DNA from: Aquabacterium commune | GTDB taxonomy: Bacteria > Pseudomonadota > Gammaproteobacteria > Burkholderiales > Burkholderiaceae_C | Length of the DNA: 64,000 bases | Assembly: GCF_004362855.1 (NCBI RefSeq) | Contig: NZ_SNXW01000005.1 | Span: 124,001 to 188,000 of the forward strand | Direction: 5' to 3' | Shown here: piece after piece, positions 48,805 through 58,292 of the stretch | How the letters are laid out: the number at the start of each line of letters is the position of its first letter | How positions within the stretch are numbered: position 1 is the first letter of the stretch | The notes under the pieces: model-generated | What the model was told of the DNA's origin: nothing | Seen by the model: the letters and a program-made list of their open reading frames with translations, nothing else | Database searches by the model: none | Made by a program: the position numbers and the translations under genes

Positions 48805-50496
48805 TCAGGGCTGGGAGGGCGCGGTGACAGGAATGTCCGCGGGTTGCTTGAGCCGGTAGCTCAGCTGGCGCCGTGTCAGGCCCAGCATGCGGGCGGCCTG
48901 GGCGAGGTGGCCTTGCGAGCGCTGCAGGGCCATCGCGACGAGGCGGTCCTCCAGCGCCGACAGGTCCAGGCCCTCGCCCAGCAGGCTTGCCAGCAGGGCC
49001 TCGTCGGGGCCCTCGGGCGGCGGCGCGTCCAGCGTGCCACGCGCGCCGATGACGGCTTCGTCTGGCGAGGGCCGCCAGGGCTTGGCGAAGAGGTGCTCGA
49101 CCTCGATGTCCCCGCCCGGCGGGGCCAGCAGCACGCCACGCTCCACCATGTTCTCCAGCTCGCGCACATTGCCCGGCCAGGCGTGCGCCTGCAGGGCCTG
49201 CAGGGCGCGGTCGCTGACACCGCGCACGCGCTTCTGGTTGGCCGCGCAGTGCTTGTCGATGAAGCATTGCACGAACAGGGGGATGTCGCTGCGGCGCTCG
49301 CGCAGCGGCGGGATGTGGATGGGGAAGGCGCTCAGGCGGTAGTAGAGGTCGGCGCGGAAGCGGCCGGCCTGCACGGCCTGCTCCAGGTCCACGTGGGTGG
49401 CGGTCACCAGGCGCACATCGACCTGCCGCGCGGTCTCGGCGCCCAGGCGCTCGACGGTGCCCGTCTGCAGCACGCGCAGCAGCTTGGCCTGCGCCGACAG
49501 GGACAGGTCCCCGATCTCGTCAAGGAAGAGCGTGCCGCCGTGTGCACGCTCGAAGCGCCCGGCGCGCGATTGCTGGGCGCCCGTGTAGGCGCCGCGCTCC
49601 ACGCCGAACAGCTCGGACTCGACCAGCTCGTGCGGCATGGCCGCGCAGTTGACGGCCACGAAGGCCTGCTCGGCGCGCGGGCTGTGGCGGTGCAGCCATT
49701 GTGCGAACACCTCCTTGCCCACGCCGGTCTCGCCCTGCAGCAGCACGGTGATGCGGTGGGTGGCGGCCTTCTCCAGCAGGCCCACGGCCTGGCGGATGGG
49801 CGCCGAGGCCCCGATGATGGGGCTGGCGGCACGTTGCTGCGACAGGGCGGCATGCAGCTGCTGCACCTCGGATTGCAGGCGGCGCAAATCATCGGTCACC
49901 TGCTCGGGCTCGAAGTGGCGCAGGTAGGCCGGGTCCTGCCAGTCTTCGGCGGGCTTGCCGACGATGCTGCAGTGGGCATCGCCGGTGGCCGCGCAGGCGC
50001 ATTCCTTGAAGACGATGAAGCGCTGCATGAAGGCCGTGGTGTAGCCCGAGGCATAGCCCACCTCGTGCCAGCACACGGGCGCGTGGCTGCTGCCCTGGTC
50101 GCGCAGGTGGGCCTGGACTTCCCAGGACTTGTGGAAGTGCACCTCGGCGTCGAAGTCGCCGCTGGCCAGGTCCAGGGTGCAGCGGACGGTCTCGGCCTGC
50201 ACCAGGCCTTGCAGGGTGTGCAGGCGAGGGCCCAGCAGGAAGGCGTCTTCCAGCGGGCCGTCCTTGACGAGGGACTTGGCCAGCTCGGCGTCGCGCTGGC
50301 CGGCGGCAAAGCCCATGCGCAACAAGATGCCTTGGGCGCGTTCCAGCCCGACGCTGTGGATGAGCTCGCGGCGCAGCATGCCCATGGCGTCGCTGTGCAT
50401 GAGCACCATGCGCTGTTCGTTGAGCCAGATGTCGCCCGACTCGATGTTGAAGCGCAGGTGGGGCGTCAGGTCGAAGCGGCGGCTGGGGTCGTGCAT
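48805..50496 (-). CDS. dmpR: DmpR/XylR-type sigma-54-dependent phenol-sensing activator, intact
   Basis: The 563-residue length equals DmpR. An N-terminal XylR-type aromatic sensor domain (about 10-110) and a V4R domain (about 125-190; VGYASGYTTAFMQRF) precede the B linker. The AAA+ domain has Walker A GETGVGKE, the sigma-54 loop GAYTGA and Walker [15 protein letters not shown] Fis-type helix-turn-helix (LAQAARMLGLTRRQLSYRLK) ends it. I preferred the ATG at 50496 over a TTG at 50559, because it gives the family length. It directly precedes the second hydroxylase operon and, with the other regulator broken, may serve both sigma-54 promoters. Confidence 0.94.
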   Translation of the reverse strand: MHDPSRRFDLTPHLRFNIESGDIWLNEQRMVLMHSDAMGMLRRELIHSVGLERAQGILLRMGFAAGQRDAELAKSLVKDGPLEDAFLLGPRLHTLQGLVQAETVRCTLDLASGDFDAEVHFHKSWEVQAHLRDQGSSHAPVCWHEVGYASGYTTAFMQRFIVFKECACAATGDAHCSIVGKPAEDWQDPAYLRHFEPEQVTDDLRRLQSEVQQLHAALSQQRAASPIIGASAPIRQAVGLLEKAATHRITVLLQGETGVGKEVFAQWLHRHSPRAEQAFVAVNCAAMPHELVESELFGVERGAYTGAQQSRAGRFERAHGGTLFLDEIGDLSLSAQAKLLRVLQTGTVERLGAETARQVDVRLVTATHVDLEQAVQAGRFRADLYYRLSAFPIHIPPLRERRSDIPLFVQCFIDKHCAANQKRVRGVSDRALQALQAHAWPGNVRELENMVERGVLLAPPGGDIEVEHLFAKPWRPSPDEAVIGARGTLDAPPPEGPDEALLASLLGEGLDLSALEDRLVAMALQRSQGHLAQAARMLGLTRRQLSYRLKQPADIPVTAPSQP

Positions 50497-50629
50497 GCAG
50501 AGGGTGCCGTGGTGTTCGCCAGGATCAGGGTCAACCCGTGATGGCAAGGGGCTTCGCAAGGGCTACAAAGCACAGGGTAAAGGGCCTGCCTGAGCCGCAC
50601 CATGGCGTCGAACCCTCATGCTCGCCAAG

Positions 50630-50684
50630 GTATGGCCGACGCACCGCCGAGGTATTGGACAGCGCCGCCGCGATCGAGACACTG
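50630..50684 (+). promoter_or_regulatory. dmpQ: LysR-type site and promoter of dmpQ
   Basis: GTAT at 50630 and GTATTGGAC at 50652-50660 are exactly 22 bases apart, as before the dioxygenase and DUF1302 genes. The left half-site is poor here (ATGC, one base further away). TTGGAC would be the -35; a -10 around 50678-50684 (GACACT) is weak. Confidence 0.5.
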
Positions 50685-50729
50685 GCGCACAGCAAGGCAC
50701 CCCGCGTGCCCCACCGACGGAGACACACC

Positions 50730-51080
50730 ATGAGCACGAACGTGCCAACCGACCCGGCCGCCTCACCCGCTGGCCGACACCAGGTGGTCATCGCCGAGAC
50801 CGGCGAATCCTTTGCCTGCGCCTCGGCCGAGACCGCGCTCAACGCCTTGTCGCGTTCGGGCCGCAAGGGCATCCCCGTGGGCTGTCGCGGTGGCGGTTGC
50901 GGCGTCTGCAAGGTGCAGGTGCTGACCGGCGAGTTCCGCACGCGGCCCATGAGCCGCTGCCATGTCAGCGAGGCCGATGAGGCGCGCCGCGAGGTGCTGG
51001 CCTGCTGCATCTACCCCGAGAGCGACGTCCAGCTGCGCGTGGTGGGCAAGATGCAGAAAGCCATCTTCCGCAAGCCCTGA
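50730..51080 (+). CDS. dmpQ: Plant-type [2Fe-2S] ferredoxin DmpQ (XylT-like)
   Basis: XylT/DmpQ ferredoxins re-reduce the iron of catechol 2,3-dioxygenase after it is oxidised by substituted catechols. The 116 residues carry the cluster cysteines in PVGCRGGGCGVCKVQVLTGE and LACCIYPESD. The ATG at 50730 follows CGGAGA. Unusually it is far from the dioxygenase gene (21 kb away) but shares the same LysR-type promoter layout. A terminator follows directly. Confidence 0.92.
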   Translation: MSTNVPTDPAASPAGRHQVVIAETGESFACASAETALNALSRSGRKGIPVGCRGGGCGVCKVQVLTGEFRTRPMSRCHVSEADEARREVLACCIYPESDVQLRVVGKMQKAIFRKP

Positions 51081-51129
51081 AGCCATCGGCATCCCGGGCC
51101 CTGGGTGGGCCTGCGGTGCGGCACCTTTG

Positions 51130-51163
51130 AAAGCGTCGGTCGCGCAAGCGCCGGCGCTTTTTT
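51130..51163 (+). terminator. Rho-independent terminator of dmpQ
   Basis: AAGCGTCGG (51131-51139) pairs with CCGGCGCTT (51151-51159) with one G-T wobble, followed by a T-run to 51163. dmpQ is therefore monocistronic. Confidence 0.85.
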
Positions 51164-51257
51164 GTGGCCCGATGTGGGATCCGATGTCGGGCCCGAACTG
51201 CCACACAAGCGGGTGGTGCGGCAGTCCGTGAAATCCCTTGACGTGGCGCCAATCCAC

Positions 51258-51323
51258 ATACTTTCGGAGTATCAGCGCGTGTCTGCATCGGTATTGGATT
51301 GCCGCAGGTCGCTTCGATAAGGT
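51258..51323 (+). promoter_or_regulatory. LysR-type operator and promoter of the DUF1302/DUF1329 operon
   Basis: ATAC-N7-GTAT (51258-51272) is a perfect LysR box. GTATTGGAT starts 22 bases after the first GTAT (51291). TTGGAT (51294-51299) as -35 and TAAGGT (51318-51323) as -10 are separated by 18 bases, the same geometry as at the dioxygenase promoter. Confidence 0.68.
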
Positions 51324-51393
51324 CTCTTCCCACGCAGGCTGCTTCAGCGAAGCCCTGCCGCTGACACCACAACACCGCGTGTAGGAGACCGAG

Positions 51394-53051
51394 ATGAACC
51401 TGAACCGTGCGCGCATGCCGCGACTGTCTGCGTCTGCTCTGGCCGTCATGGCCTCGATGCTGACGCCCGTGTGGGCCGCCGCCATCGACACTGGCGTGCC
51501 CGAGCTCAAGGTGCGATGGGACAACACGTTCAAGTACGGCGCAGGCTTTCGCCTGAAAGACCCGAGCCAGTCCGTGGCGGCCTCGGCCGAACAGCCCAAC
51601 GTCGATGCCGGCGACCTGGCCTTCAAGCGGGGCCTCATCAACAACCGCATCGACGTCCTCAGCGAGCTCGATGCCGCGTACAAGAACGTCGGCCTGCGCG
51701 TGTCCGGCGCCGCCTGGTACGACTCGGTCTATCGCCAAAACAGCAACGACTACCCCGCTGGTGGCGCACCCAATACGCTGAGCGCAGCCAACGGTGGCCC
51801 CAACAACGTCTTCACGCCGCAGACCCGCCGCCTGATGGGCCAGAAAAGCGAGTTCTCCGACGCCTTCGTCTATGGCTCGACCGAGCTCGGCGACAGCAAG
51901 CTCAGCGTGCGTGCCGGCCGTCACACCCAGCTCTACGGCGAGACCCTCTTCCTGGGCGCCAACGGCATCGCCTACGCCCAGGCCCCGGTGGACCTCATCA
52001 AGGCCTTCTCTCAGCCCACGGCGCAGTTCAAGGAAATCGCGCTGCCGGTCAACCAGGTGTCGAGCAACCTGCAAGTCAACTCCAAGCTTTCGGTGGGCGC
52101 GTACTACCAGCTCGAATGGCGCCCCATCCGCCTGCCGGCCACGGGCAGCTACTTCAGCCCCGCCGACTTCGTGGGCGATGGCGCCAACCTGCTGCTGCTG
52201 CCCAGCGGCGCAGCACCCCGCACCGCCGACCGCAAGGGCTCCAAGGGCGGCCAGTACGGCATGCAGGTCCGCTTCAAGGTGGGCGATGTGGACTACGGCC
52301 TTTATGCCGCGCAGTTCGACGAGAAGCTGCCGGTGCCGGTCGTGGACCTGACCACGGGCACTTATGCGCTGTACTACCAGCGCAAGGTCAAGACCTTCGG
52401 CGCCAGCCTGTCCACCGTGATCGGTGAGACCAACGTGGCGGCCGAAATCTCGACGCGCCGCGACACCCCGTTGGCCCCGCTGGGCGACCTGGTGCTCACG
52501 CTCAACCCCACCGCGAACAACCAGGGCAACACGCCCTACGCGCTGGGCAACACCCTGCACATCACGTGTCGGCCATCTCCGTGATGGCGGCCTCGCCGCT
52601 GTGGGACGCCGCCAGCGTCGTCGGTGAGCTGGCCTACAACCGCCTCTTGCAGGTGACGCGTGCACCGACGGGCATGGGCGCGCCCATCCCCGATGCGCTC
52701 AACACCACGCACTCCAAGGGCCACCTGGCCGGTCGCCTGGTCTTCCAGCCCGAGTACTTCCAGGTCTTGCCCCAGCTGGACCTGCAAGTGCCCATCGGCA
52801 TCGGCCTGGGCTTGTATGGCCGCTCGGCTGTTTTCCAGATCGCACCCGAGCGCGGTGGCGACATGAGCATCGGCTTCAACTTCGACTACCAGAAGACCTG
52901 GAAAGCGGGCCTGCAGTTCACCCACTACTTCGGCTCTGCCGGCCCTGCGCCCAGCCTGCCAGCTGCGGGCCCCACCGGGACCTACGCCAGCTACAAGCAG
53001 TACTACAAGGACCGCGACTTCATCTCGCTGACCCTCCAGCGCAGCTTCTGA
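51394..53051 (+). pseudogene. DUF1302 outer-membrane protein, split by one frameshift
   Basis: DUF1302 proteins are porin-like beta barrels often found with hydrophobic-substrate degradation genes. The first part (51394-52584) has a signal peptide (ASALAVMASMLTPVWAAA) and barrel-like sequence up to YALGNTLH. The rest continues in another frame from about 52566 (VSAISVMAASPLWDAASVVG) to a normal barrel end with terminal Phe (SLTLQRSF). One missing base near 52556-52568 explains everything. Both halves are otherwise well kept, so it is a recent mutation or a sequencing error. Read together it has about 552 residues. Confidence 0.85.
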
Positions 53052-53082
53052 CGACACCGCCCCGACGCACAAGGAGACTTTG

Positions 53083-54444
53083 ATGACCCAACACAAGCAC
53101 ATGGTGAACACCCTCGTCGCCAGCACCCTGATGGCCGCGATGGCCATGGGTGCCGCACACGCCGCCGTGACCGCCGACGAAGCCGCCAAGCTCAAGAGCA
53201 GCCTGACGCCCCTGGGCGCCGACAAGGCCGCCAACAAGGACGGCACCATCCCCGCCTGGGACGGCGGCCTGACGCAAGCCACCGGCGCCAAGGTCGGCGA
53301 CGTGCCGGCCAACCCCTTCCCCAATGACAAGGTGGTGCTGCAGATCACCGCCAAGAACGCCGCCCAGCACGCCGACAAGCTCAGCGAAGGCACGCTGGCC
53401 CTGCTGAAGAAGTACCCCGACACCTTCCGCGTCGATGTTTACCAGACGCGCCGCACGGCCTCGGCCCCGGCCTATGTCTATGACAACACCTTCAAGAACG
53501 CCACGCGCTGCAAAACCAAGGACACGGGTTGGTCGGTGGAAGGCTGCTTTGGCGGCATCCCCTTCCCCATCCCCAAAGATGGTGCCGAGGCCGCCTGGAA
53601 CATGCAGCTGCGCGTCGAGGCCGAGTCGCTGTCCTACGGCTTCCGCAACATGGTGACCAGCTCGGACGGTGCCCGTGCCCTGGCCACGCGCAACGACATC
53701 AACTTCCAGCACCCCTACTACTACAAGGACGGTTCGCCCGAGAGCTGGAGCGGCGAGTACCTGATGCAGCGCTTCAACGCCACCGAGCCGCCGTTCAAGG
53801 CCGGTGAGTCGCTGGTCTTCCGCGACAGCATCGACATCAAGAACTCGCGCCAGGCGTGGCAGTACCTCGTGGGCCAGCGCCGCGTGCGCCGCGCGCCCAC
53901 TGTGGCCTACGACACGCCCGACTTCGTGGCCTCCGGCGCCAACTACTTCGACGAAGTGCAAGGCTTCCTGGGCGCGATCGACCGCTACAACTGGAAGCTG
54001 GTCGGCAAGCAGGAGATGTACGTCCCGTACAACAACAACGGCCTGGTCACCGCCAAGCTGGACGACGCCTTCACCAAGCACCACATGAACGCGGACAAGA
54101 CCCGCTGGGAGCTGCACCGCGTGTGGGTGGTCGAAGCCACGGTCGCCCCGGGCAAGCGCCACGCCGTGCCCAAGCGCCGCTTCTACCTCGACGAAGACAG
54201 CTGGGCCCTGACCCTGATGGACGGCTACGACGCCGAAGGCAAGCTGTGGCGCACCACCCAGGCCTACCCCTTCGTGGTGCCGGCCATCCCCGCGGTGGTC
54301 ATCAAGACGGTCTCGGTGTTCAACCTGCAGGCCGGCACGATGAGCACGGTGCAGGCGCTCAACGGCGAGGCCTACCGCGTCGTGCCGCGCAAGTCGGAAA
54401 GCTTCTTCACGGGTGATGCCGTGGCCGCCGACGCCGCGCGCTGA
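53083..54444 (+). CDS. DUF1329 outer-membrane/periplasmic lipid-transfer-like protein
   Basis: The 453-residue protein has a signal peptide (LVASTLMAAMAMGAAHA) and the DUF1329 fold, related to LolB/outer-membrane lipoprotein-sorting proteins. Typical segments are LTPLGADKAANKDGTIPAWD and YLVGQRRVRRAPTVAYDTPD. AAGGAG precedes the ATG at 53083. DUF1302-DUF1329-Ycf48-MMPL sets are common near steroid, terpene or aromatic catabolism genes and are thought to move hydrophobic compounds across the envelope (family knowledge, not proven here). Confidence 0.9.
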   Translation: MTQHKHMVNTLVASTLMAAMAMGAAHAAVTADEAAKLKSSLTPLGADKAANKDGTIPAWDGGLTQATGAKVGDVPANPFPNDKVVLQITAKNAAQHADKLSEGTLALLKKYPDTFRVDVYQTRRTASAPAYVYDNTFKNATRCKTKDTGWSVEGCFGGIPFPIPKDGAEAAWNMQLRVEAESLSYGFRNMVTSSDGARALATRNDINFQHPYYYKDGSPESWSGEYLMQRFNATEPPFKAGESLVFRDSIDIKNSRQAWQYLVGQRRVRRAPTVAYDTPDFVASGANYFDEVQGFLGAIDRYNWKLVGKQEMYVPYNNNGLVTAKLDDAFTKHHMNADKTRWELHRVWVVEATVAPGKRHAVPKRRFYLDEDSWALTLMDGYDAEGKLWRTTQAYPFVVPAIPAVVIKTVSVFNLQAGTMSTVQALNGEAYRVVPRKSESFFTGDAVAADAAR

Positions 54445-54466
54445 CCTCGCCTGACCTGACTTGACC

Positions 54467-54491
54467 CGGGCTGGGCCCCGTGCCCAGCCCG
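54467..54491 (+). other. Intra-operon hairpin between DUF1329 and Ycf48-like genes
   Basis: A perfect 10-bp inverted repeat, CGGGCTGGGC (54467-54476) and GCCCAGCCCG (54482-54491), with a 5-base loop. No T-run follows, so it is probably an mRNA stabiliser or partial attenuator. Confidence 0.6.
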
Positions 54492-54531
54492 ACGCGCACG
54501 CCGCCCACCCCTTTCTTGCCTGCCCACCGCC

Positions 54532-55680
54532 ATGCATCCCTCCTGTGCCCCCTCCCCCCGCCGCTGGCTGGCTGGCGCGTGGGTGGCCCTGGCCGCCACA
54601 GCCGCCCCGGTCACCGCGCCTGTGGCTGTCCAGGCCGCCACGCCGGCCCCTGCGGCCGCCGCCAGTCCCTTCGACCCGCTGCAGAAATCGGCCGCCCTCA
54701 GCAGCCGCGCCCAGGCGGGCGTTTTGCTGTCGGTGGCGCGCGCCGGTGACCGCATCGTGGCGGTCGGCGAACGCGGCACCATCGTGCTGTCCGACGACCA
54801 GGGCCAGACCTGGCGCCAGGCCAGCGCGCCCGTCAGCGTCACCCTCAGCCGCGTCAGCTTCGTGGACGCCGAGCACGGCTGGGCCGTGGGCCACGGCCAG
54901 GTCGTGCTGGCCAGCCACGACGGCGGCCAGACCTGGGCGCGCCAGCTCGATGGCCTGCAAGCCGCCAAGCTGGAGATGGCCGCGGTGCAGGCCGACCCCC
55001 AGGCCAGCGACGAACACCGCAAGCAGGCCCAGCGCCTGCTGGACCAGGGCGCCGACAAGCCCTTCCTCGACGTGCGCTTCTTCGACCGCCAGAACGGCCT
55101 GGTCGTCGGGGCCTACGGCGCCATCTTCGCCACCCGCGACGGCGGCAAGACCTGGCGCTCGCGCCGCGCCGACGTGCCCAACCCCAGTGGCCGCCACCTC
55201 AACCACCTGCTGGTGCTGGGCAAGGCGCTCTACCTGGCCGGCGAGCAAGGCACCCTCTTCCATGCCGATGGCCTGGACCAGCCTTTCAAAACCGTGCAAA
55301 CGCCCTACGCCGGCACCTTCTTCGGCGTGATCGCATCCCGCCAGGGCGACCTGCTGGCCTATGGCCTGCGCGGCAACGTCTGGCGCAGCGCGGCCGGCAG
55401 CGGCACCTGGGAGAAGGTCACCACACCCGCCCCCGTCACCCTCACCGGCGGCACCTTGCTGGCCGACGGCCGCATGGTCCTGGTCGATGAGGCCGGCAAG
55501 CTGCTCGTGAGCCGCGACAGCGGCCAGAGCTTCACCACCGTCTCGCTCAAGCAGACCGCCTCGTTCACCGACGTCGTGCAAACCCGCGATGGCAGCCTGG
55601 TGCTGTCGAGTGCGCGCGGTGCCATGCACGTCCCTGCCGCCACTGTGGCCGGCACCGCTCCGGGAGCCGCCAAACCATGA
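54532..55680 (+). CDS. Ycf48-like beta-propeller protein, exported
   Basis: The 382 residues start with a long signal sequence (MHPSCAPSPRRWLAGAWVAL...AVQAA). At least five repeats of the Ycf48/BNR type follow, e.g. GTIVLSDDQGQTWRQ, GQVVLASHDGGQTWAR, GAIFATRDGGKTWRS and KLLVSRDSGQSF. Such propellers assist membrane-complex assembly or stress responses; in these operons they accompany RND transporters. Its TGA overlaps the ATG of the transporter by four bases. Confidence 0.88.
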   Translation: MHPSCAPSPRRWLAGAWVALAATAAPVTAPVAVQAATPAPAAAASPFDPLQKSAALSSRAQAGVLLSVARAGDRIVAVGERGTIVLSDDQGQTWRQASAPVSVTLSRVSFVDAEHGWAVGHGQVVLASHDGGQTWARQLDGLQAAKLEMAAVQADPQASDEHRKQAQRLLDQGADKPFLDVRFFDRQNGLVVGAYGAIFATRDGGKTWRSRRADVPNPSGRHLNHLLVLGKALYLAGEQGTLFHADGLDQPFKTVQTPYAGTFFGVIASRQGDLLAYGLRGNVWRSAAGSGTWEKVTTPAPVTLTGGTLLADGRMVLVDEAGKLLVSRDSGQSFTTVSLKQTASFTDVVQTRDGSLVLSSARGAMHVPAATVAGTAPGAAKP

Positions 55681-58148
55681 CCCCCATCTCCGCCACCGAA
55701 GCCACGCCGGTCATCGCCCGCGTGGAGGATTTTGACCAGCGCTCCGGCACCGTCGCCGAGCGCCTGCTGTTCAACAACCGCCTCGTCATCGTGGCGCTGT
55801 GCCTGCTTGTCACGCTGGTGCTGGGCTACACGGCCAAGGGCCTGAAGCTCAACGCGGCCTTCGAGAAGATGCTGCCCACGCAGCACCCCTACATCGTCAA
55901 CTACCTGGACAACAGGAGCCAGCTGGGCGGCCTGGGCAACACCATCCGCATCGCGGTGGAAGCGAAGAAGGGCACCATCTTCGACGCGGCCTACATGGAG
56001 ACGCTGCGCAAGCTCACCGACGACGTCTTCCTCTTCCCCGAGGCCGATCGGCCTTACCTGAAGTCGCTGTGGACGCCCGCGGTGCGCTGGACCGGCGTCA
56101 CCGAAGAAGGCCTGGACGGCGGCCCCGTCATCCCCGATGGTTTCGACGGCCAGCCCGACAGCCTCGACCAGCTGCGCCTGAACGTCGAGCGCTCCGGCGA
56201 GATCGGCAGCCTCGTGTCCGCCGATTACAAGTCCAGCGTCATCCTCATCCCCTTGCAGGACAAGAACGCCGAGACGGGCCAGCCCATCGATTACGCCGAC
56301 CTCTCCGCCCGCCTGGAGCAGCTGCGCGCCAAGTACGACAACGACGCCACCGCGCTGCACATCAACGGCTTCGCCAAGGTCATCGGCGACCTGATCGAAG
56401 GCCTGCGCCAGGTGCTCTTCTTCTTCGCCCTGGCCATCCTCGTGTGCGCCGGCGTGCTGTTCTGGTACACGCGCTGTGTGCGCAGCACCCTGCTGGTGAT
56501 GCTGTGCTCGGTGGTGGCCGTGGTCTGGTTGCTGGGCCTGCTGCCGCTGCTGGGCTTCGAGCTCGACCCCTACTCCGTGCTCGTGCCCTTCCTCGTGTTC
56601 GCCATCGGCATGAGCCATGGCGCGCAGAAGATGAACGGCATCATGCAGGACATCGGCCGGGGCACGCACAAGCTGGTCGCCGCGCGCTACACCTTCCGCC
56701 GCCTCTTCCTGGCCGGCCTGACGGCGCTGATCGCCGACGCGGTGGGCTTTGCCGTGCTGATGGTGATCGACATCCGCGTCATCCAGGACCTGGCCCTGAC
56801 CGCCAGCCTGGGCGTGGCCGTGCTGGTCTTCACCAACCTCGTGCTGCTGCCGATCTTGCTGTCCTACGCGGGGGTGAGCCCGGTGGCGGCGCGTCGCAGC
56901 CTGAAAGAGGAAACGGCCGAAGCCGAGTCGCAGACCAAGCACCCCTTCTGGGCCTTCCTCGACCTGTTCACGCAGCGCCGATGGGCCCAGCGCGCCTTGC
57001 TGGCCTCGGCCCTGCTGGCGGTCGTGGGCTTCGCCATCAGCCTGCGCCTGACGGTGGGCGACACCGACCCTGGCGCGCCCGAGCTGCGCCCCGACTCGCG
57101 CTACAACCGCGACAACGCCTACATCGTCAAGAACTACGCGGCCAGCAGCGACACCTACGTCGTCATGGTCAAGACGCCGCAGTTCCAGTGCGCGCTCTAC
57201 CCCAACCTGCTCAAGGTCGATGAGCTGGAGACCCAGCTGCAGCAGCTGCCCGGCGTGGAAGGCACCAACTCCCTGGCCGGCCTGAGCAAGCGCGCCAGCT
57301 CGGGGCTCAACGAGGGCAGCCTGCGCTGGTACGACATCCCGCGCAGCCAGGACTCGCTCAACACTGTCATCTCGTATGCCACCCGCGAGCTTTTCAACCA
57401 GCAATGCAACCTGCTGTCGGTTTACGTCTATCTCAAGGACCACAAGGCCGACACGCTCGACAGCGTCGTCAAGGTGGTCGAGGCGTTCGCGCTGGCCCAC
57501 AACACGCAGGAGGTGCAGTTCCTCTCGGCCGCGGGCAATGCCGGCATCGAAGCCGCCACCAACATCGTGGTGCGCAAGGCCAATGCCGAGATGCTGATGT
57601 GGGTCTATGCGGCTGTGGTGGTGCTGGCCTTCATCACCTTCCGCTCCTGGAAGGCCGTGGTCTGCGCGGTGCTGCCGCTGATGCTGACCTCGGTGCTGTG
57701 CGAGGCGCTGATGGTCGGGCTGAACATCGGCGTGAAGGTGGCGACGCTGCCCGTCATCGCGCTGGGTGTGGGCATTGGCGTGGATTACGCGCTCTACGTG
57801 ATGACCGTGACGCTGGCCGGCCTGCGCGCGGGCGAGAGCCTCTCGCAGGCCTACTACAAGGCCCTGCTGTTCACCGGCAAGGTGGTGGTGCTCACTGGCA
57901 TCACCCTGGGCGTGGCCGTGGCCACCTGGGCCTTCTCGCCCATCAAGTTCCAGGCCGACATGGGCATCTTGCTGGCCTTCATGTTCGTCTGGAACATGCT
58001 GGGGGCCTTGATCTTGCTGCCGGCCCTGGCGCACTTCCTCTTCAAGCCTGCCAGCGTGCCGGTTGCGGCGAACGGGGGGGCGCAGGCCGATGCGCACGGT
58101 GCGTCCGGCATCGGCACCAATGGCCTGCTGGACAAGCCTGCGCTCTGA
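55677..58148 (+). CDS. RND/MMPL-family transporter (hydrophobe exporter type)
   Basis: An 823-residue integral membrane protein with the duplicated MMPL layout: one membrane helix (about 40-60), a large periplasmic loop (about 60-245), then five helices. The pattern repeats, with the second half starting at about 440 and its helices at about 640-800. Segments such as VLVPFLVFAIGMSHGAQKMN and LPVIALGVGIGVDYALYVMT are typical. It would export or move hydrophobic compounds using the proton gradient; the substrate is unknown. Last gene of the DUF1302 operon. Confidence 0.92.
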   Translation: MTPISATEATPVIARVEDFDQRSGTVAERLLFNNRLVIVALCLLVTLVLGYTAKGLKLNAAFEKMLPTQHPYIVNYLDNRSQLGGLGNTIRIAVEAKKGTIFDAAYMETLRKLTDDVFLFPEADRPYLKSLWTPAVRWTGVTEEGLDGGPVIPDGFDGQPDSLDQLRLNVERSGEIGSLVSADYKSSVILIPLQDKNAETGQPIDYADLSARLEQLRAKYDNDATALHINGFAKVIGDLIEGLRQVLFFFALAILVCAGVLFWYTRCVRSTLLVMLCSVVAVVWLLGLLPLLGFELDPYSVLVPFLVFAIGMSHGAQKMNGIMQDIGRGTHKLVAARYTFRRLFLAGLTALIADAVGFAVLMVIDIRVIQDLALTASLGVAVLVFTNLVLLPILLSYAGVSPVAARRSLKEETAEAESQTKHPFWAFLDLFTQRRWAQRALLASALLAVVGFAISLRLTVGDTDPGAPELRPDSRYNRDNAYIVKNYAASSDTYVVMVKTPQFQCALYPNLLKVDELETQLQQLPGVEGTNSLAGLSKRASSGLNEGSLRWYDIPRSQDSLNTVISYATRELFNQQCNLLSVYVYLKDHKADTLDSVVKVVEAFALAHNTQEVQFLSAAGNAGIEAATNIVVRKANAEMLMWVYAAVVVLAFITFRSWKAVVCAVLPLMLTSVLCEALMVGLNIGVKVATLPVIALGVGIGVDYALYVMTVTLAGLRAGESLSQAYYKALLFTGKVVVLTGITLGVAVATWAFSPIKFQADMGILLAFMFVWNMLGALILLPALAHFLFKPASVPVAANGGAQADAHGASGIGTNGLLDKPAL

Positions 58149-58166
58149 GCGCTTGACACACCGATG

Positions 58167-58194
58167 CCCCCGGTTCGCCTGCGCGACCCGGGGG
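58167..58194 (+). terminator. GC-rich hairpin after the RND gene
   Basis: CCCCCGG (58167-58173) pairs with CCGGGGG (58188-58194), 18 bases past the stop. There is no T-run, so termination is uncertain. Confidence 0.35.
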
Positions 58195-58292
58195 GTCCCC
58201 GGGCTCAGGGGTCTGGTGCCGGTGGGCGGGCGGCCCTAGAATAGTCCGTTTGGACCATGCGCTGTCATGAAAGTGGCACGCCCACCGCCGCC

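Noticed and set aside
53020-58097. Two reverse-strand frames of about 870 and 910 codons opposite the DUF1329, Ycf48-like and RND genes
   Set aside because: Same shadow effect; the plus-strand genes have signal peptides, repeats and membrane helices in the right places.
58262-58279. Pho-box-like CTGTCAT-GAAA-GTGGCAC before the DUF47-pit genes, with the correct 11-base period
   Set aside because: The second half fits poorly, and the element ends 13 bases before the ATG, leaving no room for a -10 and leader; possible only if the start is wrong.
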